A stretch of DNA of 64,000 nucleotides. Source: Cellulomonas sp. PhB143 (lineage in GTDB: Bacteria > Actinomycetota > Actinomycetes > Actinomycetales > Cellulomonadaceae). Every line of letters starts with the position of its first letter. Position 1 is the stretch's first letter. Positions 8,359-17,467 of the stretch are shown here, piece after piece. The notes under the pieces are model-generated. The model was not told where the DNA came from and made no database searches. It saw only the letters and a program-made list of their open reading frames with translations. The translations under genes and the position numbers were made by a program. The stretch is taken from positions 57,500-121,499 of the forward strand of contig NZ_RKIJ01000017.1 of assembly GCF_003752595.1 (NCBI RefSeq), in the 5' to 3' direction.

Positions 8359-9876
8359 TCAGTGACCCCCGCCGAGCGTCCCCGCGAGCCTGCCGTGCCG
8401 CGCCGCCGAGTCCTCGTCGAGCCCGCGGATCGTGACGTGCTTGCCCTTCGCGGCGTACCGCGTCTCGATCGCGTCGAGCGTCGCGACCGTGGAGGCGTCC
8501 CACACGTGCGCGGCGCTCAGGTCGATGACGACGCGGTCCGGGTCGCCCGCGTAGTCGAACTGGTGCACGAGGTCGTTCGACGACGCGAAGAACAGCTCGC
8601 CGGTCACCGCGTACACGCGCGCGCCGTCGTCGTCCGACCCGTCGAGCCGGGTCACCGCCGTCAGGTGCGCGACCCGCCGCACGAAGAGGACCGACGCGAC
8701 CACCACCCCGGTCACGACCCCGATGGCGAGGTTGCTCGTCGCGACCGTCACGACCACGGTGACGACCATGACGGCGGTCTCGCTGCGGGGCATGCGCCGC
8801 AGCGTCGACGGGCGCACCGAGTGCCAGTCGAACGTGCCGACCGAGACCATGACCATGACCGCGACCAGCGCCGCCATCGGGATCGCGGCGACGAGGTCCC
8901 CCAGCCCGACGACGAGGACCAGCAGGAAGACGCCCGCGAGGAAGGTCGAGATCCGGGTCCGGGCGCCGGAGACCTTCGTGTTGATCATCGTCTGGCCGAT
9001 CATCGCGCAGCCGCCCATGCCACCGAAGAGCCCCGTGACGACGTTCGCGACGCCCTGCCCCCACGCCTCGCGGGTCTTGTCCGAGTGCGTGTCGGTGACG
9101 TCGTCGACCAGCTTCGCGGTCATCAGCGACTCCATGAGCCCCACGAGCGCCATCGCGACGGCGTAGGGGCCCACGATCTTCAGCGTGCCCAGGGTCAGCG
9201 GGACGTCGGGCAGGAGCAGCGACGGCAGCGAGTCGGGCAGCGCGCCCGCGTCGCCCACGGTCGGCACCTGGACCGACGCCGCCACGGTGACGAGGGTCAG
9301 CAGGACGATCGCGACCAGCGGCGCCGGGACGACCTTCTGCAGACGGGGCAGGTAGACCATGACCCCGATGCCGACGGCGACCATCGGGTAGACGAGCCAC
9401 GGCACGCCGAGCAGGTTCGGCAGCTGCGCGGAGAAGATGAGGATGGCGAGGGCGTTGACGAAGCCCACCATCACGGAGCGCGGGACGAACCGCATCAGCC
9501 GGGCGACGCCGAGCAGCCCGAGGACCACCTGGACCACCCCGCCGAGCAGCACGGTCGCGATCAGGTAGTCGTACCCGTGCTGCTGCATCACGGGCGCGAC
9601 GACGAGGGCGATCGCCCCCGTCGCGGCCGAGATCATGGCGGGACGGCCGCCCAGGAACGCGATCGAGACCGCCATGGTGAACGACGCGAACAGCCCGATC
9701 CGCGGGTCCACGCCCGCGATGATCGAGAAGCTGATCGCCTCGGGGATCAGCGCCAGGGCAACGACGAGGCCGGCGAGCACCTCGGTGCGCAGGCGTCGGG
9801 GCGACCGCAGGGCCGCGCGGACGGAGTCGACGGCGTCGGCCTCGGGGACGGTCGGCGTTCTGGTCTCGGTCGCCAT
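8359..9876 (-). CDS. SulP family inorganic anion transporter with STAS domain
   Basis: This 505-residue protein has about a dozen hydrophobic segments from residue 35 to 400 and a C-terminal cytoplasmic STAS domain (about residues 410-500, with VVIDLSAAHVWDASTVATLD at the centre). ISFSIIAGVDPRIGLFASF (about 50-68) matches the conserved N-terminal SulP region. SulP proteins carry sulfate, bicarbonate or C4-dicarboxylates. No carbonic anhydrase or sulfate gene is adjacent, so the substrate stays open. GGAG lies about ten bases before the ATG. Confidence 0.9.
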   Translation of the reverse strand: MATETRTPTVPEADAVDSVRAALRSPRRLRTEVLAGLVVALALIPEAISFSIIAGVDPRIGLFASFTMAVSIAFLGGRPAMISAATGAIALVVAPVMQQHGYDYLIATVLLGGVVQVVLGLLGVARLMRFVPRSVMVGFVNALAILIFSAQLPNLLGVPWLVYPMVAVGIGVMVYLPRLQKVVPAPLVAIVLLTLVTVAASVQVPTVGDAGALPDSLPSLLLPDVPLTLGTLKIVGPYAVAMALVGLMESLMTAKLVDDVTDTHSDKTREAWGQGVANVVTGLFGGMGGCAMIGQTMINTKVSGARTRISTFLAGVFLLVLVVGLGDLVAAIPMAALVAVMVMVSVGTFDWHSVRPSTLRRMPRSETAVMVVTVVVTVATSNLAIGVVTGVVVASVLFVRRVAHLTAVTRLDGSDDDGARVYAVTGELFFASSNDLVHQFDYAGDPDRVVIDLSAAHVWDASTVATLDAIETRYAAKGKHVTIRGLDEDSAARHGRLAGTLGGGH

Positions 9877-10007
9877 GGCGGCGGCTCCGTTCGTCTCGGG
9901 ACCCGCCCGCGCACGGGGAAGGATGCTGGGGGGAGCGGGGGTCGCGACGGCGGCGCCGCGGACGCGCGGCGGCCGGGACGGACGGCGCGGGGTTCCGGGC
10001 GATCCTA

Positions 10008-10026
10008 TCGATCAGGTCACGATCGA
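10008..10026. promoter_or_regulatory. inverted repeat TCGATC-7-GATCGA in a divergent promoter region
   Basis: A perfect 6-bp inverted repeat with a 7-bp centre lies between the SulP gene (minus) and a small membrane protein gene (plus), about 60 bp before the latter. It is the only AT-containing symmetric site in this 208-bp gap; the rest of the gap is plain GC-rich sequence. A regulator site is possible. Confidence 0.3.
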
Positions 10027-10084
10027 CCGAATCACCCGCGCCCCGACGTGCGCTCCCGGCGCTGCGGCCGTCTCCTGGAGGGAG

Positions 10085-10597
10085 ATGTCAGCCATCCCAG
10101 GGGGAGTCATGACCCGCGTCCTCGTCGCAGGAAGCACCGTCACGATCGCCGGAGGTGCCGGCGCGGGCCTGCTCGCCGCGCTCTGGCACCCGACCGCGGC
10201 GCTCGTCGTGCTGCTGGTCACCGCCGGCCTCGCGATCGCCCTCGTGGCGGGGCTGTGGCCGTCGCGCGGCGCCGCGGCGGCCGCCGGCGCGGCGCCGGCG
10301 GCCGCCGGCGCGGCGCCGGCGGCCGCCGGCGCGGCGCCGGCGCCGGCGCCGGTCCGCGCCCTGCGGGCGGCGGACCTGGTGCTGCCGCCGGCGGCGCTCG
10401 TGCCGCAGGCGGCGGACCCCGTCCCGTCGATCACGCTGCTGCCCGAGCGGCGCGCCCCGCTGCCCGGCGGCGCAGACGACTACGCCACCGAGGCCCTGGT
10501 GGCCCCGGCGCGCGAGGCCCAGGTGCACGAAGCCCAGGTGCACGAGCTCCCGCGGGCGCTCCCCGTGCACCCGCGCGCGGCGCGCCGCGGGGCCTGA
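10085..10597 (+). CDS. small membrane protein with Ala/Pro-rich tail, unknown function
   Basis: I do not recognise this protein of about 170 residues. It has two hydrophobic segments (about residues 10-30 and 35-55), then an Ala-Ala-Gly-Ala-Ala-Pro repeat encoded by three identical 21-bp units (10279-10341), and a polar C-terminal tail with AREAQVHEAQVHELP. Two in-frame starts each have a ribosome site: ATG 10085 after GGAGG and ATG 10109 after GGGGAG; the second places the hydrophobic segment closer to the N-terminus. Codon use and third-position GC fit a real gene. It is convergent with the phosphatase gene ten bases away. Confidence 0.6.
   Translation: MSAIPGGVMTRVLVAGSTVTIAGGAGAGLLAALWHPTAALVVLLVTAGLAIALVAGLWPSRGAAAAAGAAPAAAGAAPAAAGAAPAPAPVRALRAADLVLPPAALVPQAADPVPSITLLPERRAPLPGGADDYATEALVAPAREAQVHEAQVHELPRALPVHPRAARRGA
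10279..10341. repeat. three identical 21-bp tandem repeats in a coding region
   Basis: Three perfect copies of a 21-base unit beginning GGCCGCCGGCGCGG follow each other inside the small membrane protein gene and encode a seven-residue Ala/Gly/Pro repeat. Perfect identity suggests recent slippage or unequal exchange, so copy number may vary between strains. Confidence 0.85.
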
Positions 10598-10607
10598 GGC
10601 CCGGCCC

Positions 10608-11282
10608 TCAGTCCCGGTGGTGCACGTTCCACCCGGCGAGGACGTGCCGGTCCCGCTCGAACGCGAGCGTGCTCACGGCCGCGGTCTCGAGGGCGAAGTG
10701 CGCGCCGTCGGCCGGGTCCAGCCCCAGCCAGACCGCGGTGAGGACGCGCAGGAGATGACCGTGCGCGACGAGCAGCACGTCCTGCCCGTCGTGCAGCGCG
10801 GGCAGGATCCGACGCACCACCGCCCCGGCGCGACGCCCGACCTCGACCACGGTCTCGCCGTGCGGGCGCCCCGGGGCCGGGGACGGTCCGGCACCGGCGG
10901 CCTCGCGCCGCGCGTCGGCCCGCCCGGGGTCGACGGCGACGTCGACGCCGTCGATCCAGATGTCCCACAGGCTCCCGAGCTCCTCCCGGACCTCCGGCGT
11001 GGACAGGCCCTCGACGGGCCCGTAGTCCCACTCGACGAGGTGGGGGTCGACGACGGGGCCCGGGAACCCGGCGAGCTCCGCGGTGCGCAGCGCGCGCCCG
11101 AGCGGGCTCGAGACGACCTCCGCGAACCGCATCCCCGCGAGCGCCTCCCGCGCGTCGCGCGCCTGGTCCTCGCCGCGCACCGTCAGCGGGAGGTCGGAGC
11201 GACCGGTGTGCCGGCCCTCGCGGCTCCACTCGGTCTCCCCGTGGCGGAGCAGGAACGCGCGGCCGAACGTCGGTTCGCTCAT
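10608..11282 (-). CDS. histidine phosphatase family protein
   Basis: This 224-residue enzyme has the RHGETEW motif (about residues 13-19) with the phospho-accepting histidine, [13 protein letters not shown] (the second arginine), [11 protein letters not shown] with the acidic residue, and [12 protein letters not shown] with the second catalytic histidine. These are all the key residues of the phosphoglycerate-mutase-like branch 1 phosphatases. The insertion with [20 protein letters not shown] is longer than usual. Substrates in this family range from sugar phosphates to nucleotides and cofactors. ATG 11282 gives the compact start; an upstream ATG at 11303 is less likely. Confidence 0.9.
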   Translation of the reverse strand: MSEPTFGRAFLLRHGETEWSREGRHTGRSDLPLTVRGEDQARDAREALAGMRFAEVVSSPLGRALRTAELAGFPGPVVDPHLVEWDYGPVEGLSTPEVREELGSLWDIWIDGVDVAVDPGRADARREAAGAGPSPAPGRPHGETVVEVGRRAGAVVRRILPALHDGQDVLLVAHGHLLRVLTAVWLGLDPADGAHFALETAAVSTLAFERDRHVLAGWNVHHRD

Positions 11283-11352
11283 GGCGCCACTGTGGCATCG
11301 CACCCTGGCCGGCGCACCCGCACCGCACCGGAGCGCCGCTGGCGCCCCTCGG

Positions 11353-11709
11353 TCAGTCCCGCCCGCGGAGCCGGTCGATCTCCCGGCGCTCGCGCTTGGT
11401 GGGCCGCCCGGCGCCGCGGTCGCGCAGCCCGACGGCGGCCCGCTCGACCCGGGTCGGCACCGGCGGGCTGTGGTCGAGGTAGCACCTCACCGCGATCGGC
11501 GCACCGACGCGGGTGGCGACGAGCTCGACGACCTCGATGTCGCGGTCGCGCTCGGGGTCGCGGTAGGTGACGCGGTCGCCGACCTTGACGCCGGTCGCCG
11601 GCTTGGCGCGGACCCCGTTGACCTTGACGTGCCCGGCCCGGCACCGAGCGGTCGCCACCGAGCGGCTCTTCGCGAGCCGCACCGCCCACAGCCAGCTGTC
11701 CACGCGCAT
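11353..11709 (-). CDS. S4 domain RNA-binding protein (Hsp15/HslR-like)
   Basis: The 118-residue protein starts with [20 protein letters not shown] followed by [20 protein letters not shown], a clear S4 RNA-binding domain (residues 1-60) in the Hsp15 arrangement, and ends with a lysine/arginine-rich tail ([15 protein letters not shown]). E. coli Hsp15 binds stalled 50S subunits with attached nascent chains; the actinobacterial proteins are inferred to act likewise. CAGAGT lies six bases before the ATG and there is no ribosome site, which fits a leaderless message. It is divergent from pgi. Confidence 0.85.
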   Translation of the reverse strand: MRVDSWLWAVRLAKSRSVATARCRAGHVKVNGVRAKPATGVKVGDRVTYRDPERDRDIEVVELVATRVGAPIAVRCYLDHSPPVPTRVERAAVGLRDRGAGRPTKRERREIDRLRGRD

Positions 11710-11835
11710 CCGTCCACTCTGCCACGCGGCCACGGTCGGCAGCGTCCCCTCGGGGGTCCTACCGTTGACCCTGGCGGCCGCGGCCGGCCGCCGGCGAGCC
11801 GCCACTCCCCCGAGCACGAAGGCACGGTACCCAGC

Positions 11836-13524
11836 GTGAGCACTGCACCGATCGACGCGACGACGACCCAGGCGTGGGCGGACCTGACCGCCCACCACGG
11901 CGGGTTCCACGGCGACCTGCGCGGCTGGTTCGCGACCGACGCCACGCGCGCGGAGCGCATGACCTTCGACGCGGGCGACCTGCACGTCGACCTGTCGAAG
12001 AACCTCGTCACCGACGAGACGCTGGAGATCCTGCGCCGCCTGGGCGAGGAGGTGGACCTCGCCGGGCGCCTGCAGGCGATGTTTGCGGGCGAGCACATCA
12101 ACGTCACCGAGGACCGCGCCGTCCTGCACACCGCGCTGCGCCGGCCCACCCCGGCCGCGGGGGCCGAGCACCTGGTCGTGGACGGCCAGGACGTCGACGC
12201 GGACGTGGCCGCGGAGCGCGACAAGATGTACGCGTTCGCGAAGGACGTGCGCAAGGGCCGCTGGACGGGCGTGACGGGCAAGCCGGTCGAGACGGTCGTG
12301 AACATCGGCATCGGCGGCTCCGACCTCGGCCCCGTGATGGTCTACGAGGCACTGAAGCCCTACGTCAAGGAGGGCCTGGAGGTCCGGTTCGTCTCCAACA
12401 TCGACCCGACGGACATCGCCGAGACCGTCAAGGACCTCGACGCGACGACGACGCTGTTCATCGTCGCGTCCAAGACGTTCGGCACGCTCGAGACGCTGAC
12501 CAACGCCCGCCTCGCCCGCGAGTGGCTGTGGGAGTCGCTGCTGGCCGACGGCGCGATCCGGGACACGGACGCCGCCCGCACGGACGCCGTCTCGAAGCAC
12601 TTCGTCGCGGTCTCCACCGCCCTGGACAAGGTCGAGGCATTCGGTATCGACCCGGCCAACGCGTTCGGCTTCTGGGACTGGGTCGGCGGGCGCTACTCCG
12701 TGGACTCGGCGATCGGCACCTCGGTCGCGATCGCCATCGGTCCCAAGCGCTTCGCCCAGCTCCTCGACGGGTTCCACGCGATCGACGAGCACGTGCGCAC
12801 CACGCCGTTCGAGCGCAACGTGCCGGTCCTCATGGGCCTGCTCAACGTCTGGTACGTGAACTTCCTCGACGCGCACTCGCACGCCGTGCTGCCCTACGCC
12901 CAGTACCTGCACCGCTTCCCGGCGTACCTGCAGCAGCTGACGATGGAGTCCAACGGCAAGTCGGTGCGCTGGGACGGGTCGCCGGTGACCACCCAGACGG
13001 GCGAGATCTTCTGGGGCGAGCCGGGGACCAACGGCCAGCACGCGTTCTACCAGCTCATCCACCAGGGCACGCGCGTGATCCCGGCGGACTTCATCGCGGT
13101 AGCGAACCCCGCCAACCCGCTCTCGGACGGCGACACGGACGTGCACGGGCTGTTCCTCGCGAACTTCTTCGCGCAGACCAAGGCGCTCGCGTTCGGCAAG
13201 ACGGCCGACGAGGTCCGCGCCGAGGGCACCGACGAGTCGGTCGTGCCTGCCCGGGTGTTCTCGGGCAACCGGCCGACCACGTCGATCCTCGCGCCCGCGC
13301 TGACGCCGTCCGTCGTCGGGCAGCTCGTCGCGCTGTACGAGCACATCACGTTCGTCCAGGGCACGGTCTGGGGCATCGACAGCTTCGACCAGTGGGGGGT
13401 GGAGCTCGGCAAGAAGCTCGCCGTCGAGATCGCCCCTGCCGTGGCCGGGGACGACGCCGTGCTCGCCGAGCAGGACTCTTCGACCCGCGGCCTCATCGAG
13501 CACTACCGGGCGCTGCGCCGCTGA
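11836..13524 (+). CDS. pgi: glucose-6-phosphate isomerase
   Basis: This 562-residue cytoplasmic enzyme interconverts glucose 6-phosphate and fructose 6-phosphate. Family landmarks are all present: [11 protein letters not shown] (about 156-166), the first PROSITE-type signature [14 protein letters not shown] (about 281), the catalytic glutamate in [11 protein letters not shown] (about 371), the histidine in [11 protein letters not shown] (about 404), and [11 protein letters not shown] (about 516-526) with the active-site lysine. Length is typical. GTG 11836 is used as start; no strong ribosome site precedes it. A strong inverted repeat follows the stop codon. In this window it also links the mannose isomerase pathway to glycolysis. 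Confidence 0.97.
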   Translation: MSTAPIDATTTQAWADLTAHHGGFHGDLRGWFATDATRAERMTFDAGDLHVDLSKNLVTDETLEILRRLGEEVDLAGRLQAMFAGEHINVTEDRAVLHTALRRPTPAAGAEHLVVDGQDVDADVAAERDKMYAFAKDVRKGRWTGVTGKPVETVVNIGIGGSDLGPVMVYEALKPYVKEGLEVRFVSNIDPTDIAETVKDLDATTTLFIVASKTFGTLETLTNARLAREWLWESLLADGAIRDTDAARTDAVSKHFVAVSTALDKVEAFGIDPANAFGFWDWVGGRYSVDSAIGTSVAIAIGPKRFAQLLDGFHAIDEHVRTTPFERNVPVLMGLLNVWYVNFLDAHSHAVLPYAQYLHRFPAYLQQLTMESNGKSVRWDGSPVTTQTGEIFWGEPGTNGQHAFYQLIHQGTRVIPADFIAVANPANPLSDGDTDVHGLFLANFFAQTKALAFGKTADEVRAEGTDESVVPARVFSGNRPTTSILAPALTPSVVGQLVALYEHITFVQGTVWGIDSFDQWGVELGKKLAVEIAPAVAGDDAVLAEQDSSTRGLIEHYRALRR

Positions 13525-13530
13525 CCCGGT

Positions 13531-13585
13531 GCGGTCCGGGTGCCCGACGACGTCGGGGGACGATTTTCCCTGGCACCCGGACCGC
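13531..13585. terminator. 14-bp inverted repeat after pgi
   Basis: GCGGTCCGGGTGCC (13531-13544) and GGCACCCGGACCGC (13572-13585) are perfect inverted copies around a 27-base loop that contains the only T-rich stretch of the region. It starts seven bases after the pgi stop and ends 22 bases before the next ATG. It probably terminates pgi transcripts, though the long loop is unusual. Confidence 0.55.
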
Positions 13586-13606
13586 GCCGTCCCCGACGAT
13601 GGGCGG

Positions 13607-14758
13607 ATGACCACCGCACCCGCCTGGCGCATCGTCCTGGCCCCGCACCCGCACGACCCGGGCGACCCGCTCGCCTGGGCGTACGCGGGCCGCTGCGCCG
13701 TGGAGCTCGAGGCGCAGCGGGCGACGTGGGGCTGGGGCGACCTGGCGTACCGGGTCCAGGACGTCATCGAGAAGCTCTCCCACCAGGAGTACGTGCGCCG
13801 CGTGCTGCTCGTGGCGCTCGCTCCCGCAGCCGACGAGGCCCCGGTGGCCGAGGACCCCGTGGCCGACATCCCCGTGGCCGACGACGTCCTGGGCTACGCC
13901 TCGCTCGAGCTGCCGCTGACCGCCAACACCCACCTCGCCGAGCTGGACCTCGCGGTCCGGCCGGGGCACGAGGGCCGCGGGATCGGCGGCGCGCTCCTGG
14001 ACGCGGCGGAGCGGGTCGCCCGCGACGCCGGGCGCGGCACCGTCGTCGCGAGCGCCGAGCACGCCCCCGAGCCCCCCGCCGGCCCGGCGGCGCTGGCCGC
14101 CACGACGGGCAGCGGTCGGGTCCCTCGCGACGCCCGCGCCACCCGTCTCGCGACCTCGCGCGGCTACGCGCTCGAGCAGGTCGAGCGGTACTCGGTGCTC
14201 CGGCTGCCGGTGGACGTCGACGCGGTGGCGCGGCTCGCGGCCGACGCCCGCGCGCGGGCCGGCACCGCCTACCGCATCCTGACCTGGACCGACGCGGTAC
14301 CGGCCGGACGGCTGCCCGCGCTCGCCGGGCTGCAGACCCGGATGAGCACGGACGCGCCGTCGGGCGACCTCGACGTCGGCGAGGACCCGTGGGACGCGGA
14401 CCGCTACGCCGAGCGCCTCGCGGCGTGGCGCCGGCGCGGGCTGGGGTTCACGATCGCCGCCGCGGAGCACGTCGCCTCGCGCGAGCTGGTGGCCTTCACG
14501 GTGCTGACCTACCCGCTCGCCGACCCGGGTTTCGCGTTCCAGGAGGACACCCTCGTGCTCACCGAGCACCGCGGCCGGCGCCTGGGGACGCTCGTCAAGA
14601 CGGCGAACCTCACGGCACTCGGCGCGGTGCGCCCCGCCACCGAGCGCGTGCACACGTGGAACGCCGAGGAGAACGGGCCGATGCTCGACATCAACGTCGC
14701 GCTCGGGTTCCGGCCGGTCGGCGTCGAGGCGCTCTGGCAGCGGTCGCTCAGCGGCTGA
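13607..14758 (+). CDS. tandem GNAT-fold acetyltransferase
   Basis: The 383-residue protein carries two GNAT-like halves. The first has LAELDLAVRPGHEGRGIGGALLDAAERVA (about residues 104-132) with an intact acetyl-CoA loop; the second has ELVAFTVLTYPL and EDTLVLTEHRGRRLGTLVKTANL (about 305-337), ending with NVALGFRPVGVEALW. Two-domain GNATs of this kind include mycothiol synthase and related proteins, but the similarity is to the general architecture only and mshD is not claimed. A valine/proline/aspartate repeat (VAEDPVADIPVADD, about 83-96) interrupts the first half. Its last 11 bases overlap the convergent thiQ gene. Confidence 0.75.
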   Translation: MTTAPAWRIVLAPHPHDPGDPLAWAYAGRCAVELEAQRATWGWGDLAYRVQDVIEKLSHQEYVRRVLLVALAPAADEAPVAEDPVADIPVADDVLGYASLELPLTANTHLAELDLAVRPGHEGRGIGGALLDAAERVARDAGRGTVVASAEHAPEPPAGPAALAATTGSGRVPRDARATRLATSRGYALEQVERYSVLRLPVDVDAVARLAADARARAGTAYRILTWTDAVPAGRLPALAGLQTRMSTDAPSGDLDVGEDPWDADRYAERLAAWRRRGLGFTIAAAEHVASRELVAFTVLTYPLADPGFAFQEDTLVLTEHRGRRLGTLVKTANLTALGAVRPATERVHTWNAEENGPMLDINVALGFRPVGVEALWQRSLSG

Positions 14759-15794
14759 CCGCCGGGGCGGCGTCCCCGAGCCGGGCGCACCCGCGCGGGT
14801 CGAGCGCGAGGGCGACCCGGACGCCGTCGGCCCCGCTGTCCGGCAGCGCCCCGTCCGGCGCCGTCGCGACGAGCCGGCGCAGGCCGCCCTCGCCGAGATC
14901 CGCCTGCACCGTCACCTCGTGGCGCCCCCGGCGCACGACGGACCGCACGACCTCGCCCGACCAGGGACCGTCCTCGGCCACCACGAGACCCGTGGGCCCG
15001 ACGGCGAGGGTGCTGCCGTCGTCGCCGGGGACGAACGCCTGGTACCCGAGGAACTCCGCGACGCGGCGCGAGGCCGGTGCCCGCCACAGCTCCTCGGGCG
15101 CCGCGACCTGCAGCAGGCGGCCCGCGTCCATCACCGCGACCCGGTCGGCGACCGCGAAGGCCTCGTCCTGGTCGTGGGTGACGAAGACCGCCGTCGTCCC
15201 GGTCGTCACGAGAACGTCGCGCAGGTCGGTCGCGAGGCGCTCGCGCAGCGATCGGTCGAGGGCGGAGAGCGGCTCGTCGAGCAGCAGCAGGCGCGGGCGC
15301 GGCGCGAGGGACCGGGCGAGCGCCACGCGCTGCTTCTCCCCGCCGGAGAGCGTGGCGACCTCGCGGCGCGCGTACCCGGGCAGGCCGACGAGCTCGAGCA
15401 GCTCCTCGACCCGGCGGGCGCGCTCCTGCGCTCCCGGCCGGCCGCCGCCCGCAAGCCCGTAGGCGACGTTGCGGCCGACGTCGCGGTGGGCGAAGAGCTG
15501 ACCGTCCTGGAACATCAGGCCGAACCCGCGCCGGTGCACGGGCACGCCGCCCACGTCGTCGCCCGCCCAGGCGACGGTCCCGGCCGCGAGCGGCTCGATC
15601 CCGGCCACGGCGCGCAGCAGGCTCGACTTGCCGCACCCGCTGGGCCCGAGCAGGGCGAGGACCTGCCCCGCGGGGACGTCCAGCGACACGCGGTCGACGG
15701 CGGTCACCGCGCCCTCGCCGGTGCCCCCGGTCACGTAGCGCACGACGGCGTCGCGCACCGTCAGCCCGTCGGTCGCCGCCTGGACCGTCCCCAT
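14748..15794 (-). CDS. thiQ: thiamine ABC transporter ATP-binding protein
   Basis: This 348-residue ATPase has Walker A GPSGCGKSS (about 49-57), the Q-loop FQDGQLFAHRDV, signature LSGGEKQRVALARSL (about 150), Walker B LLLLDEPLSALD and the His switch VTHDQDEAF. The last 110 residues form a TOBE-like domain, longer than in E. coli ThiQ. Assignment to thiamine rests on the operon: a ThiB-type binding protein, a double permease and a TPP riboswitch upstream. The permease stop and the thiQ ATG share one base (TGATG), so translation is coupled. Confidence 0.88.
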   Translation of the reverse strand: MGTVQAATDGLTVRDAVVRYVTGGTGEGAVTAVDRVSLDVPAGQVLALLGPSGCGKSSLLRAVAGIEPLAAGTVAWAGDDVGGVPVHRRGFGLMFQDGQLFAHRDVGRNVAYGLAGGGRPGAQERARRVEELLELVGLPGYARREVATLSGGEKQRVALARSLAPRPRLLLLDEPLSALDRSLRERLATDLRDVLVTTGTTAVFVTHDQDEAFAVADRVAVMDAGRLLQVAAPEELWRAPASRRVAEFLGYQAFVPGDDGSTLAVGPTGLVVAEDGPWSGEVVRSVVRRGRHEVTVQADLGEGGLRRLVATAPDGALPDSGADGVRVALALDPRGCARLGDAAPAVSR

Positions 15795-17467
15795 CAGATC
15801 TCCCCCGTCCGCTCGCCGCGCAGCTGCTCGGCGACCAGCATGACGGCCGCGGTCACGACGGCGAGCACGACGCTCGCGGCGAGCGCCATCCCGTAGTCCC
15901 CGGCGCCGGGTCGGCCGATCAGCCGGTAGATCACCACCGGCAGGGTGGCGCTGTCGGGCCGGGCGAGGAACGAGGTCGCCCCGAACTCCCCGAGCGAGGT
16001 GGCGAAGGCGAAGCCGATGGCGAGCCCGAGGGGCCGCGCGCCCACGGGCGCGTCGATCGTGGCGAGCACGCGCCCCGGCCCCGCGCCCAGCGTCGCGGCG
16101 GCCTCGCGCAGACGGGGGTCGATGGCGCGCAGCACGGGCAGGAGCACGCGCACGACGAGCGGCACGGCCACGACCGCCTGGGCGATCGGGACGAGCAGGC
16201 CCGAGGTGCGCAGGTCGACGTCGAGCCCGAGCGGCCTGTCGAGGGTGACGAGGAACCCGAACCCGACGGTGACCGCCGAGACCCCGAGCGGCAGCATGAA
16301 CACGGAGTCCAGGACGCGCAGCGCGCGGCGCCCACCGGCGGCGCGCGGGCGGCGCGAGACCACCAGGGCGACGAGCCCGCCCACCACGACCGCGATCAGC
16401 GCGGCGAGGGCGGCGGTGCGCAGCGACGTGGCCGTCGCCTGCCAGACGGTCACCGACAGGGCGTTCGCGTCCCCGGTCGTGGACAGGTTCCGGTAGTTCG
16501 CCAGGCCCCAGCCGCCGTCGGGCTCGCGGAACGAGCGGGCCAGCAGCGTCCCGAGCGGCATCGCGAGCAGGCCGAGGACGACGACGGCGGTCGCCGCGAG
16601 CGGGAGGGCGTCGCGCCGCGCGCGCAGCGGCCGGGCGACGGCGCGGTCCGACGTGAGCGCGAGGGCCCGCTCGCGGCGGGTGCGCGCGCGGTTCGCGACG
16701 GCCAGGGCGGCCCCGACCACCACGAGCTGGACCACGGAGAGCACGGCGGCGGCACGGAGGTCCAGGAACTGTGTGGTCTGCACGTAGATCTCGGTCTCGA
16801 TCGTGCCGTAGCCGGTGGGCCCGAGGACGAGGACGATCCCGTACGCCGTCGCGCAGAAGAGGAACACGATGGACGCGGCCGAGGCGATCGCCGGCGTCAG
16901 CGCGGGCAGGGTCACCGTGCGGAACGCGCGGGCGGGCGACGCGCCGAGCGCCCGCGCCGCCTGCTCCGCGCGCGGGTCGAGCCGCTCCCACATCCCGCCG
17001 ACGGTGCGGACCACGACGCTGTAGTTGAAGAACACGAGCGCGAGGACGATCGCCGCGAACGTCTGGTCGAGGCCGAGCGCGCCGAGCGGGCCGTCCGGGG
17101 CGAGCACGGCGCGGAAGGCGACGCCGACGACGACGGTCGGCAGCACGAACGGCACGGCGACGAGGCCGCGCAGGAGCGTACGACCGGGAAAGCTGCACCT
17201 GTACAGCACGTACGCGCCGGGCACGCCGAGCAGCACGGAGAGCGCGGTCCCGGCGACGGCCTGGCCCAGCGTGATGCCGATGATCCGCCAGGTCCGGGTC
17301 GCGGAGAACACCTCGGCGAACCCGCCGAGGTCGAGCGCGCCGTCGGTCCAGAACCCCCGGCCCACGAGCGCCGCCACGGGCCAGGCGAAGAAGATCGCCA
17401 GGAACGCGAGCGGGACCGCCGCCGCGAGCACCCAGGCCGCGCGGCCGAGCCTCAGCCGATCGCTCAA
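15794..17467 (-). CDS. thiP: thiamine ABC transporter permease (two fused permease domains)
   Basis: The roughly 557-residue membrane protein has about 12 helices and two binding-protein-dependent permease domains. The first contains the EAA-type loop EQAARALGASPARAFRTVTLP, the second REAAATLGAGPGRVLATIDAP; each loop contacts one ThiQ subunit. Fused ThiP-type permeases are typical of thiamine and iron importers. No ATG is available at the start. I place it at a TTG (17467) that overlaps the thiB stop as TTGA; a GTG at 17488 is an alternative. The gene lies between thiB and thiQ in an overlapping operon. Confidence 0.88.
   Translation of the reverse strand: MSDRLRLGRAAWVLAAAVPLAFLAIFFAWPVAALVGRGFWTDGALDLGGFAEVFSATRTWRIIGITLGQAVAGTALSVLLGVPGAYVLYRCSFPGRTLLRGLVAVPFVLPTVVVGVAFRAVLAPDGPLGALGLDQTFAAIVLALVFFNYSVVVRTVGGMWERLDPRAEQAARALGASPARAFRTVTLPALTPAIASAASIVFLFCATAYGIVLVLGPTGYGTIETEIYVQTTQFLDLRAAAVLSVVQLVVVGAALAVANRARTRRERALALTSDRAVARPLRARRDALPLAATAVVVLGLLAMPLGTLLARSFREPDGGWGLANYRNLSTTGDANALSVTVWQATATSLRTAALAALIAVVVGGLVALVVSRRPRAAGGRRALRVLDSVFMLPLGVSAVTVGFGFLVTLDRPLGLDVDLRTSGLLVPIAQAVVAVPLVVRVLLPVLRAIDPRLREAAATLGAGPGRVLATIDAPVGARPLGLAIGFAFATSLGEFGATSFLARPDSATLPVVIYRLIGRPGAGDYGMALAASVVLAVVTAAVMLVAEQLRGERTGEI

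Noticed and set aside
10279..10341. Tandem 21-bp repeats compared with the 21-bp-period element
   Set aside because: The unit sequence is different (GGCCGCCGGCGCGG type) and the copies are directly adjacent and not inverted. They are not a third copy of the element.
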